Source: Sandarakinorhabdus sp. AAP62 | GTDB lineage: Bacteria; Pseudomonadota; Alphaproteobacteria; Sphingomonadales; Sphingomonadaceae | Assembly: GCF_000331225.1 (NCBI RefSeq) | Contig: NZ_ANFY01000003.1 | Location: 1-64,000 of the forward strand | Direction of reading: 5' to 3' | Length of the DNA: 64,000 nucleotides | Shown: positions 63,247-64,000 of the stretch, piece by piece | Layout: each line of letters opens with the position of its first letter | How positions within the stretch are numbered: position 1 is the first letter of the stretch | Position numbers and translations under genes: made by a program | The notes under the pieces: model-generated | The model's input: the letters and a program-made list of their open reading frames with translations, nothing else | Databases searched by the model: none | Told to the model about the DNA's origin: nothing

Positions 63247-64000
63247 ATGGCAACAACGCCCGATTGGATCACGCCCCGGCCAGAGGGGCTCTATCTGCCC
63301 GGCATTGATGCCTGGGTTGATCCATCGCGGCCGCATCATCGCGCCATCATCACCCACGGCCACGCCGATCATGCCCGCGCTGGCCATGGCAAGGTGCTGG
63401 CCACCGCCGAAACACTGGCGATCATGCACCAGCGTTTCGGCCCGCAGCCGGGCGGGCAGGCATTGGCCTATGGCGAGCGGCTGGCGCTGGGCGATGGGCT
63501 GACGCTGATGCTGCTGCCGGCCGGCCATGTGCTGGGCTCGGCGCAGGTGGTGCTGGAGAAGGGCGGCACGCGCATCATCATATCCGGCGATTACAAGCGG
63601 CGGCCTGATCCGACCTGCGCGGCGTTTGAGCCGCTGCCCTGCGATATCTTCATCACTGAAGCCACCTTCGGCCTGCCGGTGTTCCGCCATCCCGATGCCG
63701 CCGGCGAAGTGGCGAGGCTGCTGGCTGCGCTGGCCGCCAATCCCGATCGCTGCGTGGCGGTGGGCGCCTATGCGCTGGGCAAGGCGCAAAGGCTGATCGC
63801 CGAACTGCGCCGCGCCGGCCATGATGCGCCCATCTATCTGCATGGCGCGATGACGGCCCTGTGCGTGCTCTATGATGCGCACGGCGTGGCGCTGGGCGAT
63901 CTGCGCCCGGTTGGCATGCTGAAGGGCGAGGCCTTGAAGGGCAGCATCATCATCGCGCCGCCCTCGGCGCTGCGCGATGTGTGGAGCCGCCGTCTGCCCG
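63247..64000 (+). CDS. Ligase-associated DNA damage response exonuclease (partial)
   Basis: The first 251 codons of a metallo-beta-lactamase/beta-CASP family exonuclease, open at the window end. THGHADH (His37, His39, Asp41, His42) is the metal site; AGHVLGSAQVVLE and ISGDYKRRPDP follow, then TEATFGLPVFRHP. It starts at ATG 63247 (MATTPDWITPRPEGLYLPG). In the TIGR04122 family it usually precedes the ATP-dependent DNA ligase, which would lie beyond the window. It is divergent from the helicase-pdeM pair. Confidence 0.93.
   Translation, partial: MATTPDWITPRPEGLYLPGIDAWVDPSRPHHRAIITHGHADHARAGHGKVLATAETLAIMHQRFGPQPGGQALAYGERLALGDGLTLMLLPAGHVLGSAQVVLEKGGTRIIISGDYKRRPDPTCAAFEPLPCDIFITEATFGLPVFRHPDAAGEVARLLAALAANPDRCVAVGAYALGKAQRLIAELRRAGHDAPIYLHGAMTALCVLYDAHGVALGDLRPVGMLKGEALKGSIIIAPPSALRDVWSRRLP

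Overview
The window is GC-rich bacterial chromosome that reads as an alphaproteobacterium of the order Sphingomonadales. The main clues are two secreted proteins ending in a PEPxxWA-type PEP-CTERM sorting tail, the TIGR02186/TauE pair, the lgt-methyltransferase-pgeF order, the ligase-associated DNA-damage cluster, and short GC-rich inverted repeats scattered between genes. The assignment is by gene content and style only; no rRNA or other phylogenetic marker was compared. Coding density is very high. No gap between genes exceeds about 225 bases, and most neighbouring genes overlap by 4 bases or sit within 60. I see no phage, insertion sequence, integrase, CRISPR array or obvious pseudogene.

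Layout. 0-6.5 kb: HerA-like ATPase (-), SMP-30/gluconolactonase-like protein and epoxide-hydrolase-like enzyme (+), polA (-). 6.6-12.8 kb: PEP-CTERM lectin-like protein, leuD, leuB, DUF502 membrane protein, dicarboxylate symporter, asd, outer-membrane barrel (all +). 12.8-19.7 kb: scoB/scoA (-), PLP decarboxylase (+), second PEP-CTERM protein, small membrane proteins, acyl-CoA synthetase and a double cold-shock protein with a glycine-rich head (-). 19.8-24.7 kb: a tightly packed minus-strand run lgt, SAM methyltransferase, GNAT, pgeF, TauE, TIGR02186. 24.8-29.8 kb: a plus-strand catabolic run of two acyl-CoA dehydrogenases (probably a catalytic and a non-catalytic subunit), an acyl-CoA ligase and an HD-domain protein resembling diiron oxygenases. 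29.8-37.1 kb: zinc-ribbon protein (-), then serS, surE, an nlpD-like lipoprotein, rimO, an M17 aminopeptidase and an NlpC/P60 hydrolase (+).

37.1-47.5 kb: periplasmic methyltransferase, thioesterase, oligopeptidase B, aminopeptidase P, glutathione peroxidase, a 49-residue small protein, tRNA-Thr(GGT), a secreted M24 peptidase and a DUF885 protein. 46.7-49.8 kb: an osmoprotectant-type ABC importer (ATPase, then a fused permease/binding protein) overlapping an outer-membrane channel gene. 49.9-53.1 kb: lnt and metK with a structured leader and a strong hairpin after it. 53.1-58.2 kb: small monooxygenase, membrane protein, cupin, flippase, flavin reductase, small molybdopterin-fold protein, galU. 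58.3-64 kb: D-aminoacylase, then pdeM, the DEXH helicase and, divergently, the ligase-associated exonuclease, which runs off the window end.

Most of the window is core metabolism and envelope maintenance: Lgt and Lnt, leucine and aspartate-family synthesis, SAM supply and peptide turnover. The less ordinary parts are the acyl-CoA dehydrogenase/HD-oxygenase operon, the glycine-rich double cold-shock protein, the paired GC-rich repeat elements, the metK leader and a few family members with missing catalytic residues.
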